64,000 bases of DNA from Oscheius dolichura (GCA_932521035.1 OW051497.1:7378001-7442000), one strand, 5' to 3'; shown: positions 1 through 42,619, numbered from the stretch's first letter. Notes: a model not told the origin generated them from the letters alone. A program made the numbers and translations.

Positions 1-29556
<29,556 letters not shown>

Positions 29557-29559
29557 AAA

Positions 29560-29565
29560 AATAAA
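29560..29565 (+). terminator. AATAAA polyadenylation signal of ttn-1
   Basis: AATAAA starts four bases after the proposed TGA stop (29,554-29,556), giving a very short 3'UTR. Its position supports ending the gene here. Confidence 0.6.
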
Positions 29566-29731
29566 TGTAGTTCTGTCCTACGGTAAGAGTCACTAATCGC
29601 CAGTTGTTTAGGATCGTCTGCAGCACTGCCTCAACAGCGATCGAAGCGACTGTAGACGTATAATGCGACCAACCGAATCCGATCCATTGTGGATCAGTCA
29701 TTGATCCCTTGCCATAATCACTTTGTACACT

Positions 29732-29737
29732 TTTATT
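29732..29737 (-). terminator. candidate AATAAA signal of the nuclear receptor gene
   Basis: TTTATT on the plus strand reads AATAAA on the minus strand, about 160 bases after the receptor's stop codon. The two convergent transcripts would end roughly 150 bases apart. Confidence 0.45.
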
Positions 29738-29897
29738 AGTCGTCATCCCTTGCAAAATATTGATTTCTAGTCTCTGGGTAGTTTTAGTATGCTTATTTGT
29801 GTATGCTCGTCATTTGATGTCTTTCCTCTGGCCCGGAGAGACTCATATTTCAGTTCTGCATTCATGTGATATGATACATTTTAATAAAGAGTTTCTA

Positions 29898-31922
29898 TTA
29901 TTCACTCTTGAAGCTTTTACAACAGACATCCGCTTCAAAAATGTCGAACAGCTCCGCCAGTTCGGAGTTCTCTCTCAGCATTACGACACATTTCTGTAAA
30001 AGAAAGATATCGCCTTTCTGTCTGAGAGTACCGTAAGCTTTGGCAGAAGGAGCATCAGTTCCCCGGTTCTTTTTGTTATTTGAGATCCTTCCAGACCTTG
30101 TTGTCTAAACAGAAAGGCCATAATAATACAACCTGAGGAATTTGCCTGTAATGGTTGTGGAGATCAGAGAGTACGGTATCATGCGTGTTGTAGATCACTT
30201 CCATGGTGTCTTTTGAAATTCCCGGGCATGCTGTAAGTGTCACGTTTAAAAAACAGCAGGGATCTAGGCATCTCGAGTACTGATCTGACTGTACTTATGG
30301 GCGGGTCTCGTTCACGTTAAAGATGCAAGTATTTGGAGGGCAATCATATTCATAGGTCGTGGACAGCTTTTTATACCAAAGTTTTGCATTTATATGGAAC
30401 ATTTGGAAGCGGATGCCCCCTCCATTTTCCCCTATTCATTCTTCTTACTTACAGTCATTCCACAGAAAGAATGCCAGCAGTGCCACGTATTCCAAGTCAG
30501 TTATCCTCATCTTCCTCATATGTGCCATGATGACATTTAGCATATAGTCCATAGCAGGCCGGAATATTCTGTAAAAGCTTTAGATTTTTACCTATTTCAA
30601 GCCGCTCACTTTGCCGCCTCTTCAGGCGTACTGTGCACCCCCTCAGCGTCTCTATAAAAACTTTCCAAGTCATCACTCTTTATGTATCCCCCATCTGGCA
30701 TGAGAAGATAATCATTGGCTAAAAATATCTCATCGGAAATTACAGTCAGCCCTCTCCGGTTTTCTCACCTTCATCATGCCCGAATGTTTTGTAGGATTGG
30801 TACGCCCTATCGGTGTGTGATAAATAGCAGAAGAAATTTTTAAACAAAAGAATCTGAAACAGCAATGAAATTAATTATTCTTTCGCGCGTTGATAAATTA
30901 CCTTCTCCGTGAAAGGCAGATCACTAAATGGTTGGAAATAAGTGTTGACTATGTCCGTGACTAAATGTGCTTCCAGTTGACACACACGTTTCGCCCTATC
31001 AAACTTGGAAGGCCGTAGCTACAACTGGAATTCTAGACGGAAAACCTTATCATTCGCCTACCGTTTCATCTTTTTTGAACAATTCTATGATATTGTCTTT
31101 CTCTACTAGGGAATGAGTCGCTCGTCTAATTGTAAGAAAATGCAGATAACCTGTTAATTTCTTTTGAAAAAGAGGCTACTGTAAATATGGATACCTTGAT
31201 GCATTTTTGGAAGCAACGCCATTCGGTAGAGGGTGTCGGTGGGTGCAAAGGAAAAGGCGCTTGAGACTGAGGGAACCTGGAAAACGTTTTGCCTCTTTCG
31301 ATACAAAGGCAATGGTTGTTGTATTATTCTCTTTTTGTAGAAAGAAAGTAGGAAGGATGTACTTGCTGAGGAAGCACTGGCAAGGGAGCTGGACAGGAAA
31401 TGCAAGAAGGTCCTGGCTTTGGAGCAAAGATCTTACTAGGCTGTTCTTTCTAAAGAAAGAAATCTTGGAAAGTGTCAAAGAGTCCTAACATTAGGAGAAG
31501 AAGTACTAGTTCTTTTCTTTACGTTGTTCAAACCGTCTCTCCCAATTTGAACAGCTACAAAGCGAATAATCTGGAAAATAATTCCTCCTACCTGTCTCCT
31601 TCATGCCCACAGCCAGACATTTCCGAAATCTGCATGCTCGACAAGCATTTCTAGCAGCTAAAAAAATCAACACCTTGAGATTTGCTGACATTCTCCACCT
31701 TTCTCTATAGGGCATAACTCCTGCGATCGGCAGATGTATTCCAACTGTAGCGTCACGGTTCTTCTAAAGAAAGCTGCGCAGGCCCTAAGATTATCTATGT
31801 AATGTTAGAAAGTAAGGGTTACGGTACCTGCAAGAATGAGAACCGAAGTGCAGTCCATCTGATGTGTCTCCACAAATTTGACAGAGTTCACCAGAAGACG
31901 AAGATGGGATTTCCAAGGCCAT
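29898..31922 (-). CDS. nuclear hormone receptor (nematode supplementary-type NHR)
   Basis: Ligand-regulated transcription factor. Fourteen exons, minus strand: 31922-31828, 31784-31699, 31657-31592, 31554-31523, 31449-31363, 31330-31195, 31150-31062, 31018-30902, 30853-30769, 30718-30610, 30568-30453, 30230-30146, 30104-30032, 29993-29898; 423 residues. The DNA-binding domain has two C4 zinc fingers (Cys14, 17, 31, 34 and Cys50, 56, 66, 69) with P-box CAAFFRR. A Pro/Ser-rich hinge follows, then a ligand-binding domain recognisable from the LVTDIVNTYFQPF helix, the RITDLEYVALLAFFLW helix 7-8 signature and the GELMLLLPKLT stretch near the end. The intron between 30146 and 30104 uses a GC donor; with the nearby GT the frame breaks. 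The C-terminal boundary is well fixed by TAA; the hinge exons are the least certain. A likely paralogue in the large nematode NHR expansion; no specific name assigned. Confidence 0.88.
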
Positions 31923-31945
31923 TACTGGAGATAGGGGCCAAAAAC
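31923..31945 (-). promoter_or_regulatory. splice acceptor just upstream of the NHR start codon
   Basis: The minus strand reads CCCTATCTCCAG then TA then ATGG. An acceptor two bases before the ATG fits trans-splicing of a leader, or cis-splicing from an upstream non-coding exon. Confidence 0.4.
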
Positions 31946-33489
31946 GTCGATTCGAGTCTCTGCGTTGTGTTGGAGATAAGGAAGATAAGGAGGCACCAAG
32001 TTGCGGGAAAGTCAACAAAGTTTGATTTTATTTAAATTATCAGCTTTTCAATCGTTTGTGGGTGGAAATAAAGGCAGTGGTTGTGGCGGGAAGTCTTTGT
32101 TTACTATTAATGTAAGCTTCTCATTTTCCAGGGTCAAAAGTTCCGCAAAAAGGACCTGTCTTTCATCTTCTGTCTGAGAAAGTTCCTCCTCCGGTATAGG
32201 GAATGCCCGTTAATAGTAATTTTACTGCCTTTCTTTCTGCATAACTCGCATTCGCCTTATCTCCTAGCCGACACACATTCCTTTTGCGTCTGCGCCCTCT
32301 TTTCCACCCTTAACAATCGATTCCATCTAACAGTTACTGAGTCCCTCTGTCCTGCCCTAATCACATGTTTCATTATTTCAGTCTCCGTCGTTTATAAAAA
32401 AAAAGATACTTACCGACAAATTTCACAGAGGAAAGAGCGTCTCACAGAATGATAGGAATTTCTACTGTCCGCAGCATTGCAGCATTTCTTTGCGTCTGGC
32501 GGTAAACATTTCGGCCCCGTACTTGCCCTGACCTCGCAAAGTCAACTGCATATATGCCCAAGTGCACATCTTTTACCGATCATATAACGATCAATTATTG
32601 TTATTTTCTATTCTACATTTAAAAAAAATAATTTCCTCTTTCTTACGTTCATTTCAAATAAGCTACTGTATGCCCCCTTTTCCTTGGCCGCGACTTTTAA
32701 ATAAAAACATATGATGTTTATCTAACAGAAGATGATTTAAATTCCAACATTACAGCCTGTTCCAGATTTAGAGACCTTGTGTGTGTCACTTTAGCAGCCA
32801 TCTTTTTAAAGATAATGATCTAAGCTATGCCAACAACGCGCTGCGCGACACTAGTGCCGTCTCCCTCTCCCTATTGCCTAGCTGGAAAAGGGGGAACATA
32901 GTCGTCTCTGATCACCAGTTATACTCAAACGTTTTCTTTCTCTACAATGTTGACAGTTCTCAGTTTCTTTTCCTCCCTTCTTTCTCATGAATCGTACAGT
33001 GTCCTTGGCAGTTTTTGTTTGTGCCTTCTTTGCGTTAATCCGTCTACCTGTCCGTAGTTCACTTTTTCCCTTTCCGTCTATGACACCATCGTCAAAAAAC
33101 CTGTCACTTAGTAATCTGAGGCACTATGTCCTGATTCTTCTGCTTGATTTTGTGCTAAACAGATCAAACATAGAGGGGGAAAAATCAAACACTGCGAGTG
33201 GTGGCTCTCAAAGATTATTTTGTTAAAACCCCCTTCTACTTTTGTTCGCGGGATATTCTCCCCGCGCATAAAAACATCCGATAGCAAGTAAAGAAGGAAT
33301 GTGAGGTATTTACGCGAACGCAAGGACATACGGCCGTCGTCGCGCAAGGCTGGCCCATTACCAGCCATCGTCTCTAGATGCGCATGTTTGTTTATTGCGA
33401 CGACATCCCACAGCGATAAACAATGTTCCAGGGAGAGACGTAATGGTAGAGGTAGGAGTGGGGGGATTCCTTGCGCCACGGATCAGGTC

Positions 33490-33508
33490 ACTCTCTCTCT
33501 CTCTCTCC
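33490..33508. repeat. (CT)n microsatellite
   Basis: A run of about nine CT units in the intergenic region. A shorter TC run lies at 49,782-49,795. Confidence 0.9.
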
Positions 33509-35228
33509 TCCCTAAAACACTATACGATACGGGGCTTTCGCATAAGTCCAGATTTGCTTGCTGCTGTGTCGAAAAGAGAGGAAAAAATGTTGCCATTACA
33601 CTTACAATACACACGATGCCCGTAAGCTAAGCGACCATTAAAATAATAATCTTTTGCTACGGATCTTATCGAGGAAAAAATAATTACAGCAATATCTGGA
33701 TTATTGTTACAGTTAAAACGAAGAAAAGGCCTAGAAAGCGACTCTCGGTTAAGGAAATTTTTAATAGAAACGCGTCTCTTGCGGGCAAACAGTGTCTGAT
33801 CAGTGCTATGCTTCCGCTGTGTTCCACTCAAGCTCTCAGCGTTTGCTCTTTCGGTGCCTCTTTTTATGAGTCAGCAGCTTTTCTTCTAAGGACCTATTTT
33901 CGCTCTGCTGCTGCTCCTCCTGCAACGCCGTGTTTTTGTTCTCCTTTTAGTCTTTGCTCTGCTCCTCTTCAGCTATCGTCAGATGTTTACCATATCATGA
34001 CGTTGCTTTTTTCTGTGTGACTCTTTGGCTTGGCAAATAATGGTGTATACTGGACAGTACCGTATGATTCATCAAAAAGTGTTGCTCAGCTTAGTGGCTA
34101 CTTATTTGCGTCAGGGGAGAGACGTTTACGTTAGATGGTCTAATAATTGAAGGAGTCATCAACATTTTTGGGAGAAATAGGGCATTTCAAAACGCTTAGT
34201 CAGGAACGGAAATATTAAACATAAGAAAATGACACCAATCAATTATCGTACTTTCTGATGACTTCTTCCCCACGCCTCCTTCCTAAACCAGAAACTTTCT
34301 AAGAACTTGTTTGGTTTCGTTTTCTTTCGCGTTAAATAGATAACATTATACTCTAAAATAAAGACGAAGAGCCTAAACGTAAGAAAAAAATCGTGGGTTG
34401 CTCATTATACTTGTCGCTGTGTGTAGGCCGCAAGCCAAACAGAAAGCGTCATGGTCATGAACGCGGCATTAGCATTAATTACCCCTCCACAAGCACAGTG
34501 TGCCCCTCTTATCACATAGAACCGTACAAAGGGGATATCTCCAGCTGCGTTCATTTAAAGAGAAGAATATCATCCGCCTGTAGTAATTATAAATGATTAT
34601 ATGGACCAAAAGGGGAGTGCTCGTGACTATTCGACGATCGTAAACGATGACCTTGGCTGTAGTGCCGCCTTATCTTCTAGGGAATTAACGGAATTCGCCA
34701 CGATTGTCACGCCTAGTAGTGACAGCTCCTTCGGACACACATTGTTTTGTCCCGAAACTGTTTCCTCTCTCTTTCTCCCGACGAGGTCAGATGATTTCTC
34801 TTCTTCTCTTTTCAAAGTACTTTTGCCAAAACGCAACCCCTTGCTTTTAGGATGACCCGTAAGTGTAAACATTCACAGTTACGTTATCAGTTGCAATGGA
34901 ATTTTTCAGAGCATGAAAAACGCTAGTGTTTACGCTAGTTTATCCCGGTTTTTGTTGGTGGACAATATCCGCCTGACCTCAAAAACCTCAGATGGAATGT
35001 TCAAACTGAAGACCATCTGTCAACTGTAACTAGTGATGCGCGCAGTGTGATAAGCAAAAAGGCGTAAAACTGTCCCGCTGACAAATTTATCATTTATCTT
35101 TTCGGACCTTTAATTTGTCGTTTTCTTGCTTCTCTTTTTTGACGTTTAAGGCCTGCGCGGAATTCATCCTCCTCCGGCGCCCCCATTGTGTATGTGCGTC
35201 TTCCTTTGGTTTTCGCCGTATCACTTAC

Positions 35229-35267
35229 CGATGGCCTGCCGGGTACAACAGGTTCTCCTGCTTCCAT
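35229..35267 (-). other. possible orphan 5' exon (weak)
   Basis: A 13-codon open stretch with an ATG at 35,267 ends at a strong donor (CATCG|GTAAGTG). A second strong donor (GGCCAAG|GTAAGT) lies upstream near 35,354. No downstream coding partner was found in frame, so it may be 5'UTR of the nuclear receptor gene or chance. Confidence 0.2.
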
Positions 35268-38199
35268 ATCATCAATTGTGGCCCGCACTTTCCGCTGATT
35301 ATGTGGCCAATTCCTGCGCTGTTTGTCGCTTCTCTATCATTTTAAGTTCAAACTTACCTTGGCCGGTAACGATGTGATCACGCGCAGCAGGACAGGCACC
35401 TTTCAGCGTAAAACACTGCAATACCACCTTGTCTCCGTCTCGTTTTTACAATTTACGGCTTCTTCTTTACAATTTTTCTCCATTCTCCATGATTTTCTTT
35501 GTCGCATTCCTTTCCAGTTACACACAACTTCCTCTCCTTCTCTCTTCCCCTTCTCCGAAGATTTATATTTTTTCGCGCCATTTTGGACAGGATTTCATAG
35601 TAATTAAAGTTTAAATCTCTTGTTTTACATGGTAATTAAATTGTGCAAACGGCTGCATGTGACATTTTCGCTTATCAGATGTGGTTGTCGGCGCGAAAAA
35701 CCAGCTAGCTAAGGATAACCGGTCCCCAAGGCGTTTTCAACTTCCTGAATGTAACCGCTACTATTCTTCATATCTCCATCATCTTATTCTTCTTTATTTA
35801 TGCCTATATTCAATATATTTTTTAATATTGTAGCGACACTTCCACATCCACGTTTCTGGCCGCTGACGGAGCACAATAGGATGATTTATGGCAGAAGGCT
35901 GCAAGGATTCGTGTGCAGAACAACCTGGTAGGGCTCTTTTTTTCTTATTTTCTTCTTCTGACAACATCCAAATTTGAAGAATGTATGCAATTTTGAGAAT
36001 TGGGCAATTTACACGTTCCTTGTTATTCCGCCCTTTTCCATTTCCATATTTCCACCCAGAAATTCTTCCATTTATCATTTCCACCCCGCCACTCCCCTCG
36101 CCCCTCCAGATTTACCCATGTTGTCAGTTAGGAGAGATCCAGCTACGGTATCCTCTTCTATATCCTTACTTTGATTAGCATGCGATCCGGAGAAAATAAG
36201 TGAAAGCGGGGAGAAGTTATTTCTCCTCTGGAAAGAATGAGAGCGATTGAATCACCCTCCGTGCGTACGTAATCTCTCTCGAAAAAAGAACAGATTAGGA
36301 ATGACAGTCAGGAAAAGATAATGAAACATCCCCCATTCTGGGTGGCGAGGCACGTTACGTCGACAAAACGTGGCTGTAAGCGGATGACGCTCGCTTTGTT
36401 TTCCTCGCAATACGGAACAAAGAATACCCACTACTACATTATTATGCGGAACCCCAGTGCCAGCAGCGTTAAAGTACGGTAGGGCGCTCTAAAATTGCCA
36501 GTCACTGGATAATTGACCAGCTTATAAAACAGCTCGTACAGTTTCCGATGGTCAGGGATCAATAGTGTCTATGCGAGTGTCCTTGAGCGAGTCATCAGCC
36601 GAAACGGTTATATCGCAATTCGGCCGCCTTCTTCTACTTGTTGTTACCCCGCGGGGCCTATCGTGGTGCGCGTAAAAAAGCAATTGAAATAAAAATAAAA
36701 GGGGTCATACTATAACTATGCGAGAAACACCTCCGCATGATTGATGACTCACAGTAACAAGAATATAGTAAAAGTCGTGTGGGGGGACGAAGAGCCCCCG
36801 GGTCTGATAGCAGCTGATTCAGGGGAGCTCGTCTTCCCGCCGGTTGCTCTATCTTTCGAAATTTGCAACATCCTTTCGGTTCGTAGAAAAGGTTCAAGTG
36901 TTTATTTGGATAACTTTTTGTACAAACATTCCTCGATGACGTCTGCAACTGATGCTAATTGATCTCGATAGTCTACAAACTCCGTTTTTTTTCTGTCGCT
37001 TCCCTTTTCCGTTCCCATCCCTGACATGTATTCCTTTGTGTCAAAAAATTCTTCTTCCTACACCGCCGATCGCGTCATTTCTCGGCGCTTTCGTTTCACA
37101 TTCCGATCATTTCTTTCGCATAAAATCAGGAAAAAAATTTGCTGTAGTCGCGTGTTTTCACAGTGGCGCTTGCTTTAAAGAAGATTATCGGCCCCGTATC
37201 TTTTTCCGGCTACTGTTGAGCAGCTCAAAACAGAGCAGCTCTGGGTTATTTGTTTACTCCACTCTTTTTCCCCATTTTAAAGCTCTGCGAACATGCTTGT
37301 TATCTGCTTGTAATATCAGTTGCCCCACCTGATCATTCACCCCTCTCTCAATAATTTTTGCCGATTTACGAGTATCGGTTATCTCCTGTCCTTTGTCCTT
37401 CAGTAGCCGAACATTCCGATCTTTTCCTAAATTTAAACTTTGTTCCTATTTTTTCTGTCGCGCCTGCTTTCACCTAGATGGTTTAAGAAGATTTTTAGGA
37501 TAAATCACGTTTTTCAAGGTAGCCATATCACACAATCGGTGCAAGTGTTTCAGCAGCGCAAAGGCTGTCCTCGCGTATCGCGGCCATTCGCGGCTTATCG
37601 CAGCTTTTCTGGCCTTTCTTTCGTTTCTTTTGCATTCTTTTTCAAATTCCACGGAATCTTTATAGCAGCCGAAGCCAGAGAGACATTTCCACTTCTTGAT
37701 TTATGATCCCCTTTCGAGGATTTTTTTCACTCGAAAGTAAATACCTCTACCATACCAATATGTAAACATTTGAACTGAGACAGGATTGTTCTGGTCTAAC
37801 TTTTAAAAAAAACCAAAGGAATAGCTTGATCGGATGGAGCCGCTCCTCCCGTGATTTGTTAATTTGAGCACGTAAGACGGTCAAGATTTGCTATCGGCTC
37901 ATGTTTGTGCAAGAAACTATGTGCGACATTGCGCTACGTATCTCCTACCGCTGTTCAATCGCGTAAAAAGGGGCGATTGACCGCCTCTCCATCAAAAACG
38001 TTTTTTTCTAATTCCGCCTGCGCAGAGATCGCAAGCCTCTCCTTTTCGAAGTCTTTTTTGTAATAACAGCCGTAGCTTTCCGCTGACCATTAATAATACG
38101 CGTGACCACTGCATTCCTTTACTAAAAAAGCCACACCTTTTTGAACGAATAAGAAGGCGGCGCCTGGTCTTTTCTTTAAACCAGCTAGCCATTAATATT

Positions 38200-38214
38200 A
38201 TGATGTTTCAGGTA
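38200..38214 (+). promoter_or_regulatory. splice acceptor at the 5' end of the FERM gene
   Basis: ATGATGTTTCAG is followed by GTA and then the ATG at 38,215. An acceptor three bases upstream of the first ATG, with no upstream exon seen, suggests a spliced-leader site. Confidence 0.45.
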
Positions 38215-41200
38215 ATGGACTCTTCCTGCTCGACGCCGAGCTCGAGTAGGTCGCAGGCGGCTGGTAGCTCGTACCGTTTACCTCACCATCTACAACAGCC
38301 GTCGAGCAGCAGCACAACAGGTAGTAAAACAATCAAGACCCATACAAATCCCTTCAGGGCCTGCTGTGTACCTTCAATCGGTTCACAACCTTCGACCAGG
38401 TCAACTGTATGTGACTGTTCAGACTTTATCTAAAGAAAATCTTGTCATAGCCATAAATGTAAGAGGAAGTCCTAATTTCTAGGGGCTCACGTACTTTTTC
38501 AGCCGAAAACAAGAGTCCATCACGTGCTTTGGAAATGCGGTGAAATATTAGAGATAGCTGAAGATAAGCTCTTTGGGCTCGCTTTACGACAACCTACAGA
38601 AGGCATAGGTCTGGAAAAAATGCCTGTAAAGAAGAAGGCCTAATTGTTTAGGCAACGACCAGCCTCGACACGAATATTTCTTTCTCGACCCGGCGCAAAA
38701 GATCGTCAAGTATGCTCCTAAACAACCCCGATTCGCGAATTGGGTAAGTCGTTCTTTTGTTTTTCTTTTTAGCCACTTTTCAAAACAAAAAAGCGAGAAA
38801 ATCTTGATCTCCCAAACCAAACTATTGTTTCTTTCGTACAAAAGTCGTTATTGCGTCGACCTTTCTGAAAGGCATACGACAGTCGGAGCGTAATAGCGTA
38901 TGGCTGTTACTAGGCATCAAGGCTATGGGAACCAAGGGCACGTAACCGTTACGCGTACCATTTAACCTAGAGATTCTTTTTCAGCATAATCGAAGTACGG
39001 AGAGTCGACCAATATTAGTGCTCTACTTTCGAGTACGCGTCTACATTGACAACGACCGTCTGTATTCATTATCGTAAGTCACTTCTTTTTCCTTTTTTGC
39101 CTGTTATATGCCCTCGCAACGGTCGTTGGCGTGTCTCCCTTCTCATATATCACAAGTGGCTAATCATTTCTCAATTGTTTCACTTCTACGTCCTATCCGT
39201 CCGCGCAAGGGCGACATATCAATAGCAACTCGTCGCCACCGCATTCCAAAGCTTTGCAATTGTCTGAGGGCAGCAAAGATTTCAAAGGGGTCATTTTAAT
39301 TGATAGAATCAATAGAACAAATAGATATATTACAGGGCCAAGGATGAAAAAGCCCTGGAACAGTATTACCTTCAATTGAAGGAGAATTTCCTTGACCAGT
39401 GGTCGACTAGTCACTGCGTGTCGGAGGAAAGGTGCTGGGAAATGGCTGCTTTAGCCCTTCGAGCGGATAAAGGAGACAACTTTGGAGGGTAGAATACCCT
39501 ATTTCGACCTTTTCTAATTCCTATATGTTTAGTTATTTCCGAGCGGAGCAGTACTTTCCCATGTGGGTGATCGCCGACCGAGGGTTGGATTACATTGGGA
39601 GGAATATGCCGGCGGTAATAGAAGACCTGAAAGAAGTCAGCAAGCGAGAAGCCATGTCACAGTTCTGTCTAGAAGCCAGCAGGTAAACAAACTCTACCGT
39701 AGTTTTTACCATCTTTATTGCAGATCTCCCTTTGCCTTGAACTGCCACTTGTACGGGCTGCGACGTCACAAGATGGACAATACGGACAACGCGGTGTTAG
39801 GGATCAATGCTAGGTATCTTTTGGCTTAAACAAAATCATAATAATATCTTGTTTCAGAGGAATTGAGATGTGCGATGTGGGTGATGATGGCGAACGGGTT
39901 CCGCTACGTTTTCTACCGTGGAAAAAAGTCACAAAATTTGCATTTGATCGTAAGAAAATTAGCATACACTCGGCTGATTTGACAAAAATGTCACTTTACG
40001 CTCAATCGGAAAACAAAGCACGGTATCAGTCAACTTCACACATTGCAATGACGAATGGGTTTAGATATCTCCTCGAACTGTGTCGCTCCGTCCATCAAAC
40101 ACTTCTCGTTTTCTCTCATAAATCAGCAATCAGTGCTAATTCTCAGTTACCATTTACGGAAAGGAGCGTCGATCGGGCATCAACATCGTCCGGGACGGGG
40201 GCCCCCACCTCAGAGGGTTCGACAAAGCCAAACTAATACTTATCACCTCCTTCAGATGTGGATTCTCTGCTCCATGATTCAGCTTGTAGTAGCGGAGAAC
40301 GACTACAGGGATCGGTCAGCTCGAAACAGCGAATTAGAGTGAAGCTGGATTCGAATCTGGAGCTGAAAATAGAGAAAATGGAACTCGAAAGTAATTTCCA
40401 AAAAATATCAAGATTACGAATAATTCCAGGTATTCGACAAGATCGAGCAGCAAGTCAATCAAGCAAGGTCAGCGAGACAAGCGAGAAGAAGACAGAAGAA
40501 GTGACCGAACCTCAAACACCACCTCCAGTTGACAGCGCGTAAGAGTTAAACTAAACATTTTGGGAACGTCGCATTTCAGACGACCCTCTTCTGTGGATTC
40601 GGCCTCCCAAACGGTGGATTCTGTCAGCAGCCGGCAATTAGACCTCAATTTCAACTCAAAATTGGTTCCTGAGCATGAACAGCCTTTCGGTGGTGTGTAT
40701 TCCACGCCCTATGGAGGAGTCTACTTGCCTGAACAGCAATACACCTCATCCAATGGGTCTCGAAGCGATTCTGTACAACAATCGCACGAAGCTTTGCCGG
40801 AAATCATGATGGCTCACAGTTACCACCACGACCAGGGATATGCTCGATCTGATGACGCTGACTCCACTCTGAGGCCGCATCTCCCTCATACAGCTTCCCT
40901 GTCACTTCACGATTTGAGAGCAACGCCTTCCCGATACATGGACCAGCTGCAAGATGTCATGATGGTTCAGCGGTAAGAAAAAACATCTTTCCCGCAGCTA
41001 ATCACTTTTTTAGATCTGTGTCACCTAACGGAAAGCCAAGATGGACTACCGTAGCTGGGGCTATACCCCCATCGTATTACAATGCCCATCCGGGGATGTC
41101 AATGCAGCCTGGACAGGCTAGAAGTGAACCGAAGATTGACTCAGATGTAAGGCAGTCCCTATATTTTATTATGAATGAATATTTCTAGCTATGGGCGCAT

Positions 41201-42123
41201 CCGTCTGTATCGGCCGCCTTACTGGATTCTCCAACTTCCAATTCTGGCGGAGGCCGTCTGTTCACTAAGAGAACCAATTCCGGAGCAAGTCGACAGGCAG
41301 CAAGCATCAACAGGGTTCGATCTATGCCGGCACATTACCATGGAGTAAACAGCTACCAAAGAAATGTAACGGGACCTGTTATCTTGAAACGTATGAATCT
41401 CACAGAGTCCCACCGATGACTATCCAGTAGCCCCAGCCCTCCAATACGCTCAATCAATGAATGTGCCTCGGCCGAAAGTGAGAGAACCCCCGATGTACAC
41501 TGCTGTCGCGGCAGTGCCTCAGATGACTTACCAACAACCAAGGTAGGCCTTCCCCAGTCCCCGCTATTCATAAATGGTTTTAGTCACGGGGTGCCACCTA
41601 ATTCTTGCCCTCCCACAGCGGAAACACCTGGAGGACAGCCATCCTTCCCTCCTGCCTCTGCTACCCTCTTCAATTCTGCAATTGATTCTTCTCCTTATTT
41701 CTTAGAAGACGAAAATATTCCTACGGAGAAGCTGCGAGAATATCCACTTATGCATAGATTATGGAAAGAATCACAAACTCTTAGCCATACCCGACGACCT
41801 TCCAGCTGTCTTGATCTCCCAGCTGAAACCGCTCTAGGTATTCGAACACCTCTTTAAAGAATCCTCAATATTAACTTTAGTACAACAACCACCCATAAAT
41901 GGAATGTCCCGCAACGATTTCCTCTTAGAAAATTCTAGCTACCTCTACGGTATAACTCGAGCGCCTCCTCCGCTTCCACAAAAGTGAGTGTCACTCTTGT
42001 TTCTCTTTAAAATGGAATTCCTCCAGCTTCAACAACGTGCGAGGTGGTCACCCACCAGCAGGAGTCGTGCTCCCGCCGCCTCCACCCTATCCCAACAGAA
42101 AAGTCGCCCCTCTAGTTATGTAA
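38215..42123 (+). CDS. FERM-domain protein of the FRMD6/Willin/Expanded type with three PPxY motifs
   Basis: Nineteen exons: 38215-38320, 38358-38399, 38483-38608, 38652-38743, 38985-39073, 39336-39488, 39533-39682, 39724-39813, 39858-40022, 40065-40216, 40256-40390, 40430-40538, 40580-40972, 41014-41146, 41189-41365, 41406-41542, 41584-41837, 41881-41983, 42027-42123; 900 residues. A Ser-rich N-terminus is followed by a three-lobed FERM domain (about residues 36-345). Recognisable pieces are DKLFGLAL, IVKYAPK, ILVLYFRVRVYI, YFPMWVIADRGLDYI and RGIEMCDV, which align with FRMD6. The C-terminal half is Ser/Pro-rich and likely disordered. It has PPSY (619-622), PPMY (732-735) and PPPY (887-890), the WW-domain ligand type that Drosophila Expanded uses to bind Yorkie. 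Inference: cortical adaptor in Hippo-type growth control. The second intron was placed with its donor at 38,400 because that alone keeps the FERM frame. Confidence 0.85.
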
Positions 42124-42619
42124 AAGTATAACCATCGACATAATTCTACCTCTCATGGCCCCTCCCCAACCCCTGTTTGACGAAGGAGCAGTACGCTTAA
42201 AAGTGTCATAATAGATAATCTAGAAGGGAAGACGTTGTATTTCTTTTAGTGAAAGAGAGAAAGAGTGCCGTTCTAACTGCTCAATAGCTGACAGATATTG
42301 ATGTGCATAGTTGTTTAAATGTGTACCCTTTTTCGGCTTCTTTCAAACGTCAATAGCTGTCTTAGCCTCAAATCAAACGCAGGTTTCTGAAATGCTGGGA
42401 AAACAAATTTTTATATTGTGTCCTTCTCCTCCCCATCCCCTCCCTCCCCTCCCCAATATTTTCCGTAAAATAACGTGTCATCGTTCCTTTTCCTGTTCGG
42501 TGCTCACTTGCCATTCTGCCTATTATTTTATTTGCAGTACGTTATACTGTGTTTCTTCCATAGTTTTCATCTTTTGCCAACGAATATTTGTATCGAATAT
42601 TTGTAACATTGCGAACTAC

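Larger units (their letters stand above)
31923..38211. other. intergenic region between divergent NHR and FERM genes
   Basis: About 6.3 kb with no supported gene. Open frames are short, and none links to another at splice sites into a recognisable protein. AT-rich patches, pyrimidine-rich stretches and a CT microsatellite occur. It separates two genes transcribed away from each other, so it should contain both promoters. Two isolated consensus donor sites on the minus strand (near 35,229 and 35,354) may mark upstream 5' exons of the receptor gene. Confidence 0.6.

Noticed and set aside
34601..34872. Overlapping sense and antisense open frames of about 80 codons
   Set aside because: Mutually exclusive, single-exon, no recognisable features in an intergenic region.
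35340..35440. Minus-strand sequence resembling a receptor N-terminus (GDKVVLQC) before a donor
   Set aside because: A stop codon lies just upstream with no acceptor between, and no neighbouring exon continues it; probably chance similarity.
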